Positions 51,209-61,224 of a DNA stretch of 64,000 bases are shown here, in pieces. The notes below the pieces were generated by a model. It was not told the DNA's origin. It saw nothing but the letters and a program-made list of their open reading frames with translations, and did no database searches. Made by a program: the position numbers and the translations under genes. The stretch comes from Flavobacterium sp. SH_e (lineage in GTDB: Bacteria > Bacteroidota > Bacteroidia > Flavobacteriales > Flavobacteriaceae): contig NZ_JAOVZN010000011.1 of NCBI RefSeq assembly GCF_025717045.1, forward strand, positions 50,524 through 114,523, given 5' to 3'. Numbering within the stretch: position 1 is the stretch's first letter; each line of letters opens with the position of its first letter.

Positions 51209-53563
51209 TTAACTTGAAAAATTCAAGCCTTTATTTTTGAAACTAACATACAGTTCCTGTCGTGCTGAACTTATCGTTTCTTCTGTGCGATATATACTGC
51301 ACCAGAATTTAATAAGAAGTTTATACTTTCCATCAGAAATTGAACTGTAATAAATCTGAGATGGTTTTTCGTTGTTCACTAGCGGAAGACTTGCTAGAGT
51401 TTCATTTACTATTGTATTAATTTCTTCAGGAATTGTTTCTCCATTAATTTCAAAAGTAACTTCAACTAACTTGAAATTATCTGTATACGTCCAGTTGGTA
51501 ATATTTTGAGACAATAAATTACCATTCGGAATAATGATTTCGGCACCATTTGGAGCATTAATTTTAGTAGTTCTAAGTCCCATCGATTTAATACGGCCAG
51601 ATTCTGAACTAATTTCAACAACATCGCCAACTTGAATTGGTTTATCAAAAATTAAGATAATACCCGATACAAAATTGTTTACAATGTTCTGAAGTCCAAG
51701 TCCAACACCGACACCTAAAGCACCTAAAAGAATACTTAATTTATCCAATGGCATTCCAGAAGCCGCAACTGCAAGCAGATAACCACTTATTAAAACAACT
51801 AAACGTGTAATAAGTAATTTTGAATGTTGTCTTTTATTGATGTTTTCTTCATTTTCATCATCAATTTCTCCAAAGAAATAAGCAACATATTTTTGTAATA
51901 AATGCGCAGCCCAGATAATAATAAAGAACAAGACAATATTTCCAAGTGTAAACGTAATGCTTCCAATAGTATTTGGATGGCTTAATAGCTTCGTTAAAGA
52001 ACCTCGAAGCGACTCCCAAATATTCAAATTAGATGCAATTACAATTAGCCACATGTAACTAATTACAATGATAAAAGGCTTTTTAAGATTGTCTGATAAA
52101 CTCTCGTAATCAAACATTTTTTCAATTCCTCTTTTTACTCTAGTAGTATAAATTTGAAGTAAAATAATCTCCAAAATAATCTTCAAAAGAACACTTAAAG
52201 CAACAATTTGAGTAAGAGAAATAAAAGCTGTAAGACTAAGCATATTAGAAAGCGAAACTCTACCAAATAAATTGTAAAGAATAGACAAACCATTCAATCC
52301 TATAAAAATGATACTAGCCCATTTAAAAAAGCCTTTTATATAAAGTTCTTCTTTAAGTGTTTTGATCTGAACCAAGCCATAGCGAATTCCTAATATATTA
52401 ATAGCAACAAAAGCAATTCTCTGTAATAATCCGATTGTGATAAATAAATCCAAAAAGCAAAGTGCAAAGAACAGTCCTAAAAGGAAAAGCCAGTTTCGCA
52501 TAGCAACTCCAGACCATTGGTTTTTGAAAAGGAAAATTAAAACGCCAAGCAAGAAAAGCTGAATTAATTCTAAAAATAGAGCAGGAGCATACAAATTTGT
52601 AACTACAGCAATATTTAGCGCAATTACTAAAACTGGCAATAAAACGCCTCTGTTTAAATATTTGAAGTTTAAAAGCGAAAGATTTTCAGCATAACCGTTT
52701 GCCTTAATATATTTCATATTTCGGGAAATATACCAAAATAAAATTCCCATGAAGAAACACAGCGTAATTAGTCCGCCTGCTTTGTAACCAAGATAATATG
52801 CAGCAACATTTTCTTCAATGATAATTTTTGCTCCAATGTTGTGCGTTACTCTTTTCTTTGAGATAGAATCATTAATTTGCCATAAAGAAGGATATTCTTT
52901 TTTGAAAATACTAATTCCAGATTTCTCCAATTTACTTTCAACAGCAACTAAAGCATTCGAAACCGAAATTTTTCGTTGTACGGTAAGTCTCTTTTTATTG
53001 TTTAAAGTAGTCTGATTTTTAGTCATCAAACTATCTGTGGCAACATATCTTTTTCTTAGATTTCCAAACTCTTTCTTAAACTGCTTACGACGAATAGTAT
53101 CTTTTATTAGAGTAATTAAAGTTTTGTCTTTACGCAGATCTATAACACGTTTTTTGATGTTTTCAAGGTTTAGATTTCGAGCATTAATTGCTTTATTCTG
53201 TTCTTCTAATTCTTGTTGGATTTCCTGAAGTACAATGCGGTACATCTGTTGGTTTCGCACATTCGGATTTGCGCCTTTTAAACTAGCTAAAATTAAGTCT
53301 AGTTTACTTTCTGTACGTTTCATTTCGCCAAAAAGATGATGAGTGTCACCTGCAAAATCAATGTCGTTGTAAGCAGATTCTAATACTTCTCCGGCTTTTT
53401 CTATTGCCATTAAGTAATCACTATCTGTCGCTGTAGTGTCGTTGAATAGTCTTCCGCGGCTTTCTTTTTTTACTGTTTTTTGCTCTTGGGCATAATTAAA
53501 CTGAGAGAAAAAAAGAAATAGGACTAAAGGGATAAAATAAAAAGTTCTTTTTTGAAAAATCAT
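51209..53563 (-). CDS. large mechanosensitive ion channel (MscS family, MscK/MscM-like)
   Basis: 784 residues: signal peptide (1-25), a periplasmic coiled-coil region (about 40-235, rich in Lys/Glu/Gln), then about ten transmembrane segments and the MscS core (about 590-784). The pore helix GALGVGVGLGLQNIVNNFVSG and the beta domain start IQVGDVVEISSESGRIKSMGLRTTKI are clear. It would open under membrane tension to release solutes. Longer than MscS itself (about 286 residues), in the range of the extended channels. Confidence 0.9.
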   Translation of the reverse strand: MIFQKRTFYFIPLVLFLFFSQFNYAQEQKTVKKESRGRLFNDTTATDSDYLMAIEKAGEVLESAYNDIDFAGDTHHLFGEMKRTESKLDLILASLKGANPNVRNQQMYRIVLQEIQQELEEQNKAINARNLNLENIKKRVIDLRKDKTLITLIKDTIRRKQFKKEFGNLRKRYVATDSLMTKNQTTLNNKKRLTVQRKISVSNALVAVESKLEKSGISIFKKEYPSLWQINDSISKKRVTHNIGAKIIIEENVAAYYLGYKAGGLITLCFFMGILFWYISRNMKYIKANGYAENLSLLNFKYLNRGVLLPVLVIALNIAVVTNLYAPALFLELIQLFLLGVLIFLFKNQWSGVAMRNWLFLLGLFFALCFLDLFITIGLLQRIAFVAINILGIRYGLVQIKTLKEELYIKGFFKWASIIFIGLNGLSILYNLFGRVSLSNMLSLTAFISLTQIVALSVLLKIILEIILLQIYTTRVKRGIEKMFDYESLSDNLKKPFIIVISYMWLIVIASNLNIWESLRGSLTKLLSHPNTIGSITFTLGNIVLFFIIIWAAHLLQKYVAYFFGEIDDENEENINKRQHSKLLITRLVVLISGYLLAVAASGMPLDKLSILLGALGVGVGLGLQNIVNNFVSGIILIFDKPIQVGDVVEISSESGRIKSMGLRTTKINAPNGAEIIIPNGNLLSQNITNWTYTDNFKLVEVTFEINGETIPEEINTIVNETLASLPLVNNEKPSQIYYSSISDGKYKLLIKFWCSIYRTEETISSARQELYVSFKNKGLNFSS

Positions 53564-53666
53564 AATGTAAATGGCTTATTTAGGGAGACCAAATTTAATT
53601 TTTTTTAAAGAACTTTCGGTTAAGAAAAATGAAATTTAAAAATCTTAAATCCTTTCATTTTGTGAT

Positions 53667-53915
53667 TTATCTAAGATCTCTAAAAGCAATCTCTTTTTTA
53701 ATTTCTTTTAATGAATTAGAGTTGATGATTATAATTGGAGTTAAGGAAAATGGAAGTACTATTAAAGGTGTGAAATCCTTTTTAAGGAATAAAATGCTAA
53801 TAATTAATAGTAGTAAAATAGTTAAGACGATTAAAAAAGTGATCAAGACTTTAATAGTTTTCTCGATTTTAATTAATTCTTCATTGGTCATTTCGCTTGG
53901 TTTCTTTACTTTCAT
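53667..53915 (-). CDS. small two-helix membrane protein
   Basis: 82 residues: polar N-terminus (MTNEELIKIEKTIK), two hydrophobic segments (about 26-45 and 50-66) and a basic tail with LKEIKKEIAFRD. This layout is common in Flavobacteriia; function unknown. It lies 103 bp upstream of the MscS gene on the same strand. The overlapping + strand frame (53629-53967) is its antisense shadow. Confidence 0.62.
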   Translation of the reverse strand: MKVKKPSEMTNEELIKIEKTIKVLITFLIVLTILLLLIISILFLKKDFTPLIVLPFSLTPIIIINSNSLKEIKKEIAFRDLR

Positions 53916-54003
53916 TTTATATTTTTACTTAAGAATTCTCACAAATTTTAATCAAAAAACGCTTTAAAACAATAAGTCAGATTTTTTTGACTACCTAAAA
54001 AAT

Positions 54004-54297
54004 ATGGAAGAAGCAGAAACTTGTCCAGCGCAAAGACTTTTAAAAATGCTTTCAGGAAAATGGAAAGCTGAAATTTTCCGTTTGGCTTTAGAAACACCTT
54101 TACGATTTAATAGTTTACTAAGACAAATTCAAGGTTCAAACAAACAATCTTTAGCAACAGCGTTGAAAGAATTGGAAGAAGAAGGTCTTTTAGAAAAGGT
54201 AACGATCAAGTTGAAGCCTCTTCATATCGAATATAATTTGACGGAAAAAGGAAAAGCTTTAATTCCTGTTTTCCAACAATTGGAAGGATTATCATAA
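54004..54297 (+). CDS. HxlR family transcriptional regulator
   Basis: 97-residue winged-helix protein. Cys7 in ETCPAQRLLKMLSGKWKAEIF is the conserved HxlR cysteine, and LRFNSLLRQIQGSNKQSLATALKELEEEGLLEK is the DNA-binding core. Members often sense electrophiles or oxidants through that cysteine. Target unknown; it diverges from the small membrane protein gene (88 bp). Confidence 0.88.
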   Translation: MEEAETCPAQRLLKMLSGKWKAEIFRLALETPLRFNSLLRQIQGSNKQSLATALKELEEEGLLEKVTIKLKPLHIEYNLTEKGKALIPVFQQLEGLS

Positions 54298-54463
54298 GTA
54301 AGTCAAATTTCTGAAGTGCAATATTTTGATAATTTATTATTAAAGATCTGTCATTTATATTGGAATAAATAAAAAGACTATCCTATATTTCTAAATTGTT
54401 AAAAGAAACTTTTCAGAAGTTTAAAATGATGAAGATTTATAGAATTTAAGTTAAATTTGCGTC

Positions 54464-54841
54464 GTGCGAAAAACAATTGTTTACATATTTATTCTTCTTA
54501 TCGCTTCAAACAGCAGTTTTGTGCAGCAGTTCTATAAACTGCCAATTCTGATTGAACATTTTCAAGAGCATCAAAAACTGCAAGGTGTAAGCTTTATAGA
54601 TTTTTTGTCAATGCATTATTGGGGAGAGGACTTAAAAGATAATGATGGAGACCGCGATATGCAGTTGCCGTTTAAAACTATCAGCAGCAGTTCTCCGCAA
54701 TTTGTTTTTATCTTAGATGATAAAGAATTACTTCCGTTTGTTTTTGATCCGGAATTACCACAATTAAATATTCCAACTTATAGATCTGATCTTTTTTCAG
54801 ATCCAAATTTACTTTCTCTATTTAGACCTCCAATTGCATAA
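54464..54841 (+). CDS. small exported protein upstream of the metal efflux pump
   Basis: 125 residues with a signal peptide (about 1-20), starting at a GTG; the next in-frame ATG is far inside, past the signal, so GTG is the only sensible start. The mature part contains LIEHFQEHQ and SFIDFLSMHYWGED, His- and acid-rich segments that suggest metal binding. Genes of this type are found before CusA/CzcA pumps in Bacteroidota. It lies 79 bp before the pump gene, so probably in the same operon. No biochemical role is known to me. Confidence 0.75.
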   Translation: MRKTIVYIFILLIASNSSFVQQFYKLPILIEHFQEHQKLQGVSFIDFLSMHYWGEDLKDNDGDRDMQLPFKTISSSSPQFVFILDDKELLPFVFDPELPQLNIPTYRSDLFSDPNLLSLFRPPIA

Positions 54842-54920
54842 TTAGTTTTTAAATTTTTATTGAAGTGGCTGAGACATATTGTTTTCAGTTGCTCATTTAT
54901 TATTTTTTAATTAATACATT

Positions 54921-57900
54921 ATGCTTAATAAAGTAATTCAGTTCTCAGTTAAGAACAAACTGGCAATTGGAATCTTTACACTGCTGTGGATTATCTACGG
55001 TGTGTATGAGGTTACCCAATTACCAATTGATGCCGTGCCAGACATCACTAATAATCAGGTGCAAATTATCACAACAGCTCCTTCGCTTGGCGCTGAAGAT
55101 GTAGAAAGGTTAATCACTTTTCCGATAGAACAAGCAATTAGTAATATTCCTAATTTAAAGGAAAGTAGAAGTATTTCACGCTTCGGACTTTCGCTTGTAA
55201 GTGTTGTTTTTGAAGACGATGCTGATGTGTATTGGGCGAGACAGCAAATTGCAGAAAGATTGCAGCAGGTAGAAATTGACAGAAATGCCAATTCGCCCGA
55301 AATGGCGCCTGTAACAACTGGTTTAGGAGAAATCTATCAATATGTTTTAAAACCAAAACCAGGTTACGAAGAAAAATATTCCTTAGAAGATTTACGAACA
55401 ATTCAGGATTGGACTATTAGAAGACAGCTTTTGGGAACGCAAGGAATTGCCGATGTTTCTACGTTTGGAGGAAAATTAAAGCAGTATGAAATTGCTGTAA
55501 ATCCAGCTCGATTAAAAGCTCAAAATTTAACCATAAGTGAAGTTTTTACAGCTTTAAACAGCAGTAATGAAAACACTGGAGGGGCTTATATTGAGAAAGG
55601 CCCAACGGTTTCTTACATTAGAAGTACTGGCTTAGCTAAAAGCATTAAAGACATTGAAAACATTGTGGTTAAAAGTACACAAGGTGGACTTCCAATTCTA
55701 GTAAAAGATGTTGCTGATGTTAAGATTTCTTCTGCGATTCGTTACGGTGCTTTAACAACAGATGAATATGGAGAATCGGTTGGCGGAATCGTGATGATGT
55801 TGAAAGGTGAAAATGCCAATAATGTTATTGTTAATGTAAAAGACAAAATTGTTCAAATCGAGAAAATTCTTCCTGAAGGTTTAAAAATTGAACCTTTCTT
55901 GGACAGAACTAAAATGGTAGACAATGCCATTGGAACTGTCGAAAAAAACTTGATTGAAGGTGCACTAATTGTAGTTCTTATTCTGGTTTTATTTTTAGGA
56001 AATCTTAGAGCAGGATTTATTGTTGCTTCGGTAATTCCTTTAGCCATGCTTTTTGCCATTATTATGATGAATACTTTTGGCGTTAGCGGAAACTTAATGA
56101 GTCTTGGAGCTTTAGATTTCGGATTAATTGTAGATGGAGCTGTAATTATTGTTGAAGCTATTCTGCATCATCTTCACAGTTCTAAAAAATATAAAGCAGT
56201 AAATGATATTTCACAAGAAGAAATGGATAAAGAGGTTACAGGATCGGCAGCGCGTATGATGAATGCTGCAGTGTTTGGACAAATCATCATTCTGATTGTG
56301 TACTTACCAATTCTTTCTTTACAAGGTATTGAGGGCAAAATGTTCAAACCAATGGCACAGACTGTTGCATTTGCCATTTTAGGAGCTTTTATTTTGTCAT
56401 TGACTTATGTGCCAATGATTAGCGCTTTATTCTTAAGTAAAAAAATCAGCCATAAAAAGAACCTTTCTGATCGTGTAATGGCTAAATTGGAAAATGCGTA
56501 CGAAGGCTGGCTGACGAAAGCTTTAGACATCAGAAAATCGATTGTTATTGCAGCATTTGTACTTTTCGGAATCGCTGTTGTTTTGTTCGGAAGAATGGGA
56601 GGAGAGTTTATTCCGCAATTAGAAGAAGGAGATTTTGCTGTTGAAACCCGATTATTGTTAGGAACAAATCTTTCTACGACGACCAAAACTATTGAGAAAA
56701 TTTCGGCCGAATTAAAGAAAGAATATCCAGAAGTTCAGCAAGTTGTTTCGAGAATTGGAAGCGCCGAAATTCCAACTGACCCAATGCCAATTGAAGGTGG
56801 AGATATGATTATTGTTTTAAAAGACAAATCAGAATGGACGAGTGCTTCTTCATTTCCTGAATTGGCTGATAAAATGACAAAAACCGTTAAACGAATTGCG
56901 CCTGGTGTTACTACAGGATTTCAGTTTCCTGTTCAAATGCGTTTTAACGAGTTAATGACGGGAGCGAAACAAGATTTGGTTTGTAAAATTTACGGAGAAG
57001 ACCTTCAGAAGCTCTCAGAATATGCTGAAAAATTGGGAGAAATAAGTAAAAAGGTTGAAGGTGCGGCCGATTTGTACGTAGAAAAAGTAACTGGAATGCC
57101 ACAAATCGTAATTGATTACAATTGGGCGGAAATGGCGAAATACGGTTTACGTGTGGCTGATGTAAATGCAACTATTAATGCTGCTTTTGCAGGTGCTCTT
57201 GCTGGAAGTATTTACGAAGGTGAAAAACGTTTTGATATGGTCGTTCGCGTTGAAGACAACGGCAGAAAAGGAATTGAAGACGTTCGAAACCTCTTAATCG
57301 CGACGCCATCGGGAATGCAGATTCCGCTTTATCAAGTAGCAAGTGTAGAAGAAGTAGAAGGTCCAAATCAGATTCAGAGAGAAAATGCTAAACGCAGAAT
57401 CATTGTCGGATTTAATGTTCGCGGTAGAGACGTTCAATCAATTGTTGAAGAATTGCAGAAAAAAGTGAATCAGCAAATCAAATTTGATCCAGGTTATTAC
57501 ATTACTTATGGAGGAGCTTTTGAAAACCTTCAGCAAGCAAAAGCAAGATTGGGAGTTGCTGTTCCAGCAGCTTTATTAATGATTTTTGCTTTGTTGTATT
57601 TTGCTTTTAGATCGTTTAAAGAAGGAATTATCATTTTTACAGCAATTCCGTTATCAGCAATTGGAGGAGTATTTGCGCTTGTAATGCGCGATATGCCTTT
57701 TAGTATTTCTGCTGGAGTTGGATTTATCGCACTTTTTGGTGTTGCAGTTTTAAACGGAATTGTTTTAATATCGGAGTTCAATCGAATTCAGAAACAAGGA
57801 GAAATCACAGATCCTTTCCAGATTATTTTATTTGGAACAAAAAACAGATTGCGTCCTGTATTAATGACGGCGGCTGTGGCTTCGTTGGGTTTTCTTCCGA

Positions 57901-59297
57901 TGGCTTTAAGTAATGGTGCAGGTGCGGAGGTACAACGCCCTTTGGCAACGGTTGTTATTGGCGGATTGGTAACGGCAACTTTACTAACGCTTTTCGTGCT
58001 TCCAGCAATTTATTTAATGACCTATCACGCAAAAGGATTTTCTAAAAAAAGAAAAAAACACATGAATAATCTAACCATTTTATTAAGCTTTCTTTTTATT
58101 GGTAATATGGCAAAAGCGCAAGAACTGCCAATTTCGCTTGACGAATCTATTTCAATTGCAATTCAGAATAATAGAACTATTAAATCGGCTAAATTAAACG
58201 AACAGTCTAAAAGTCATTTGCAAAAAACTGGATATAATCTTCCGCAGGCGCAAATCGATGCCGATTATGGACAGTTTAATAGCGCTCAGAATGATACGCG
58301 CTTTGGAATCAGCCAGACTTTTGCTTTCCCAACTGTTTATAGCAATCAGAAGAAAGCTTTAAAAGCTGATTTTAATAAAGCTAAAGCCGAAGTGCAATTG
58401 ACTTCACAAGAAATAAAAACTCGTGTTAGAAATATTTACTACGATTATTTATGGCTGAACAGCAAGAGAGAACTTCTAGTTTATGCTGATTCAATCTACA
58501 GAATTATGGAGAAAAAATCAGATTTAAGATTTAAAGCTGGAGAAGCAAATGTTTTAGAAAAAAGTGCTTCTCAATCTGCGAGACAATTCTACAGCAATCA
58601 ATTGGTAATGGTAAACCGAGATATTGAAATCGCTTTGAATTCGTTTAACGCTATTCTTCAAGACAAGGCGAAACACGCTCCCAAAAAGATGAATTTAAAA
58701 GCAGTTTTAAATCGTTCGTCTATCGAAAATTTGAAAACAGAAAATCTTCCGGCAGTACAACGTTCGCAATTTGAATCAGAATCGGCTAAGTACAGATGGA
58801 AAACGGAAGGGGCAAAATTACTTCCTGAAATTATTTTAGGATATAACAATTTGAGCATTATAGGAACTCAAACTAACGCTTCAGGTCAGGATGTTTATTA
58901 TGGTAGTGGGCAAAGATTTAATTATGTAAATGCGGGACTTTCAATTCCGATATTTTTCACGAGTCAGTCAGAACGAAAAAGAGCTGCAAAAGCAGAATAC
59001 GAAAGCTTTGTTGAACTTTCTGAAGCAGTTAAAATCGAGGTAAAAACGAACATTGAAAATGCTGATCGAGAATTGAAAAAATACCAAGAAAGTCTACAGT
59101 ATTATGAAACTGACGGATTAAAAAACGCTCAAACGATTATCGAAGCTTCAAGCAGTCAACTACAAAATGGAGATATCGATTATTTGCAATGGGTTTTAGT
59201 AGTCAATCAGGCTATTACAATTAAAAGTGAATATTTAGACGCGCTTAATGCTTACAATAAAGCAATTGTGACACTACAGAATCTTAATAATATTTAA
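54921..59297 (+). CDS. CusA/CzcA heavy-metal RND pump fused to a TolC-like outer membrane factor
   Basis: 1458 residues. Residues 1-1040 are a heavy-metal RND pump with 12 transmembrane segments; the DFGLIVDGAVIIVEA segment near residue 400 is the proton-relay motif of the metal branch. After a basic cytosolic stretch (SKKRKKH) a signal-peptide-like segment begins at Met1048 (MNNLTILLSFLFIGNMAKAQ), followed by a TolC/CusC-like helical domain (about 1068-1458). The fusion joins inner and outer membrane parts of one efflux machine. The metal (Cu, Ag, Zn, Co or Cd) cannot be decided. An ATG at 58062 could also start the outer membrane part alone. Confidence 0.92.
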   Translation: MLNKVIQFSVKNKLAIGIFTLLWIIYGVYEVTQLPIDAVPDITNNQVQIITTAPSLGAEDVERLITFPIEQAISNIPNLKESRSISRFGLSLVSVVFEDDADVYWARQQIAERLQQVEIDRNANSPEMAPVTTGLGEIYQYVLKPKPGYEEKYSLEDLRTIQDWTIRRQLLGTQGIADVSTFGGKLKQYEIAVNPARLKAQNLTISEVFTALNSSNENTGGAYIEKGPTVSYIRSTGLAKSIKDIENIVVKSTQGGLPILVKDVADVKISSAIRYGALTTDEYGESVGGIVMMLKGENANNVIVNVKDKIVQIEKILPEGLKIEPFLDRTKMVDNAIGTVEKNLIEGALIVVLILVLFLGNLRAGFIVASVIPLAMLFAIIMMNTFGVSGNLMSLGALDFGLIVDGAVIIVEAILHHLHSSKKYKAVNDISQEEMDKEVTGSAARMMNAAVFGQIIILIVYLPILSLQGIEGKMFKPMAQTVAFAILGAFILSLTYVPMISALFLSKKISHKKNLSDRVMAKLENAYEGWLTKALDIRKSIVIAAFVLFGIAVVLFGRMGGEFIPQLEEGDFAVETRLLLGTNLSTTTKTIEKISAELKKEYPEVQQVVSRIGSAEIPTDPMPIEGGDMIIVLKDKSEWTSASSFPELADKMTKTVKRIAPGVTTGFQFPVQMRFNELMTGAKQDLVCKIYGEDLQKLSEYAEKLGEISKKVEGAADLYVEKVTGMPQIVIDYNWAEMAKYGLRVADVNATINAAFAGALAGSIYEGEKRFDMVVRVEDNGRKGIEDVRNLLIATPSGMQIPLYQVASVEEVEGPNQIQRENAKRRIIVGFNVRGRDVQSIVEELQKKVNQQIKFDPGYYITYGGAFENLQQAKARLGVAVPAALLMIFALLYFAFRSFKEGIIIFTAIPLSAIGGVFALVMRDMPFSISAGVGFIALFGVAVLNGIVLISEFNRIQKQGEITDPFQIILFGTKNRLRPVLMTAAVASLGFLPMALSNGAGAEVQRPLATVVIGGLVTATLLTLFVLPAIYLMTYHAKGFSKKRKKHMNNLTILLSFLFIGNMAKAQELPISLDESISIAIQNNRTIKSAKLNEQSKSHLQKTGYNLPQAQIDADYGQFNSAQNDTRFGISQTFAFPTVYSNQKKALKADFNKAKAEVQLTSQEIKTRVRNIYYDYLWLNSKRELLVYADSIYRIMEKKSDLRFKAGEANVLEKSASQSARQFYSNQLVMVNRDIEIALNSFNAILQDKAKHAPKKMNLKAVLNRSSIENLKTENLPAVQRSQFESESAKYRWKTEGAKLLPEIILGYNNLSIIGTQTNASGQDVYYGSGQRFNYVNAGLSIPIFFTSQSERKRAAKAEYESFVELSEAVKIEVKTNIENADRELKKYQESLQYYETDGLKNAQTIIEASSSQLQNGDIDYLQWVLVVNQAITIKSEYLDALNAYNKAIVTLQNLNNI

Positions 59298-59298
59298 A

Positions 59299-60429
59299 AT
59301 GAAAAAATATATTGCAGCGTTCATAAGCGCTATATTTCTAATTTCTTGCGGAAATAAGAAGAACGAGGAAACTAAAAATGCTGAAACGAAAAGCATTGGT
59401 ATCATTAAATTAAGCCCTGAACAAGTTAAAAATGCTGGTTTAGAAAGCGGTAATCCGACTGTCAAAAATGTAAAAGAGATTTTACAGCTTCAAGGTACAG
59501 TAACAGTTCCACCAAAAAGTGTAATCAGTATTAGCATTCCATTAGGCGGTTATGTCAAAAGTACGAGTCTTATTGCGGGAATGAATGTTCAGAAAGGTCA
59601 GGTTTTAGCTGCTTTAGAAGATATGCAGTTTATCGAATTACAGCAAAATTATTTGATGGCGAAAGAGAAATTCGATTTGGCTCAAAATGAACATAGAAGA
59701 CAAAAAGAATTGAATTTGAACAAAGCGGCAAGTGATAAAGTTTTGGAGCAAATTACGACTGAAATGAGAACAGAGCGTATTATGATGTCCTCTTTAGAAC
59801 AAAAACTTAATTTATTAGGAATTAATGCTAAAACGCTGAATGTTGGAAATATTAGTAAAACCATAAAAGTTGTTTCTCCAATAAATGGTTTAGTTTCTAA
59901 AGTAAATGTCAACATCGGAAAATATGTAAATCCGACTGATATGCTTTTCGAATTAATTGACAAAAGAGACATTGTTTTGACCTTGAACGCATTTGAAAAA
60001 GATGTTGCTTCTCTTTCGGTAGGACAGAATGTAATGGTTTATGCAAATGCTTCTGATACTAAGAAATATGGAGCAAAAATTGCCTTTATCAATCAAAGTT
60101 TAAATGGAGATCGTGCGGCTGAAATTGTCTGTAAAATGAATACATACAATCCAGCTCTTTTACCAGGATTATTTGTGAACGCAGAAGTTGAAATTGAAAA
60201 TCAAAAAGCGTTGACGGTTCCAGAAAATGCCGTTGTACGTTGGGAAGGCAAATTTTATGTATTTACAGAACTTGGCGATAACCAGTTTCAAATGGTAGAA
60301 GTGAAGTCTGGAGTTAAAAACGAAGGATATAATCAGATTATTTCTGATGCTATTTCTAATTCTTCAAAAGTGGTTATAAAAAATGCTTATACTTTATTGA
60401 TGTCTGCCATGAATAATGATGACCAATAA
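59299..60429 (+). CDS. RND efflux periplasmic adaptor lipoprotein (CusB/CzcB family)
   Basis: 376 residues. Lipobox FLISC, Cys17 as lipid anchor. The barrel-sandwich half-motifs (VISISIPLGGYVKSTSLIAGMNVQKGQVLA and VVSPINGLVSKVNVNIGKYV) flank a helical hairpin (about 110-175), followed by a beta-barrel and membrane-proximal domain. It bridges the pump to the outer membrane channel. The start is 1 bp after the pump stop, so translation is coupled. Confidence 0.92.
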   Translation: MKKYIAAFISAIFLISCGNKKNEETKNAETKSIGIIKLSPEQVKNAGLESGNPTVKNVKEILQLQGTVTVPPKSVISISIPLGGYVKSTSLIAGMNVQKGQVLAALEDMQFIELQQNYLMAKEKFDLAQNEHRRQKELNLNKAASDKVLEQITTEMRTERIMMSSLEQKLNLLGINAKTLNVGNISKTIKVVSPINGLVSKVNVNIGKYVNPTDMLFELIDKRDIVLTLNAFEKDVASLSVGQNVMVYANASDTKKYGAKIAFINQSLNGDRAAEIVCKMNTYNPALLPGLFVNAEVEIENQKALTVPENAVVRWEGKFYVFTELGDNQFQMVEVKSGVKNEGYNQIISDAISNSSKVVIKNAYTLLMSAMNNDDQ

Positions 60430-60464
60430 TGTTTAATTTCTGATTACAATTTAGAGTAAACATG

Positions 60465-60496
60465 AAAACCCAGTAAATTTAGTTTTATTGGGTTTT
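60465..60496 (+). terminator. intrinsic terminator after the metal efflux operon
   Basis: AAAACCCAGTAAA (60465-60477) pairs with TTTATTGGGTTTT (60484-60496) with one wobble pair, followed by a T-run. Lies 35 bp past the adaptor stop. Confidence 0.87.
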
Positions 60497-60579
60497 GTTT
60501 TTTCTGTTGAATAATTAAATGATATTATAGCTTTAAGTATTTTGCCCTATTGAATTGTAAACAAATAGAATATGATGCT

Positions 60580-61218
60580 TTAATTGTTTTTATTTATGAG
60601 AATTATTTCATCTCCAGCAATAGCAAAAACAGTATGTCCTGGTTCTGGTTTCATAATAAATTTTCCTGTGAATTCTCCAAAAGCAGGCATTATAATTTGA
60701 TCGCTTTTTTTGAAAAAACATTTAAGTTTTAAACTTTGAAGCCCTAATCCGCGCAAGATTATTCCGGGATGGATATGCCCTGAAAAGTTAAAGAAATCTT
60801 CTTTTTCTGTGGGATGATGTGTAAAAAGAAAATGATCAATTTCTAGCGAGTCAATTACAAGAATTCCGATTTCGTAATAATGTTTTTGGTCTATTATATC
60901 ATGATTTCCTGCAACCAAATAAGTTTCTTGATTATGATTGGAAATCCATTCTTCAAATAAATCCCATTCTGCATTTTTTGAACTATGAAATAAATCTCCT
61001 AAAAAAATGATTTTTTCGGGTTCAAAATATTCTAAAACATCAGTGATATTTTTAAAATTTTCTGAAATTGCATTTTGCGGAATTGCGATTCCGTGTTTTC
61101 TAAAATGCGTTACTTTTCCTAAATGAACATCAGAAATAATAATGATTTTTTTAGATTCCCAAAAAACTGCTCCGCTTGGATGGAGTATAAAGGTTTCGTC
61201 TTTTATTTGAATTTTCAT
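60580..61218 (-). CDS. pdeM: ligase-associated DNA damage response metallophosphoesterase
   Basis: 212 residues with the calcineurin-type metal ligands: SDVHLGK, GDLFHS, GNHD, THHP and SGHIHPG. It is the PdeM type, an endonuclease/phosphodiesterase found with Lhr-like helicase and ATP-dependent ligase. Start lies 6 bp after the helicase stop, so they form one operon. Confidence 0.9.
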   Translation of the reverse strand: MKIQIKDETFILHPSGAVFWESKKIIIISDVHLGKVTHFRKHGIAIPQNAISENFKNITDVLEYFEPEKIIFLGDLFHSSKNAEWDLFEEWISNHNQETYLVAGNHDIIDQKHYYEIGILVIDSLEIDHFLFTHHPTEKEDFFNFSGHIHPGIILRGLGLQSLKLKCFFKKSDQIIMPAFGEFTGKFIMKPEPGHTVFAIAGDEIILINKNN

Positions 61219-61224
61219 AAGTGG

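Noticed and set aside
53629..53967. 112-codon frame on the + strand
   Set aside because: Antisense to the 82-residue - strand gene, which has a far more protein-like layout (charged ends, two membrane helices).
60550..60732. 60-codon + strand frame after the efflux operon
   Set aside because: Overlaps the 3' end of pdeM in antisense and begins after the operon terminator; no family features.
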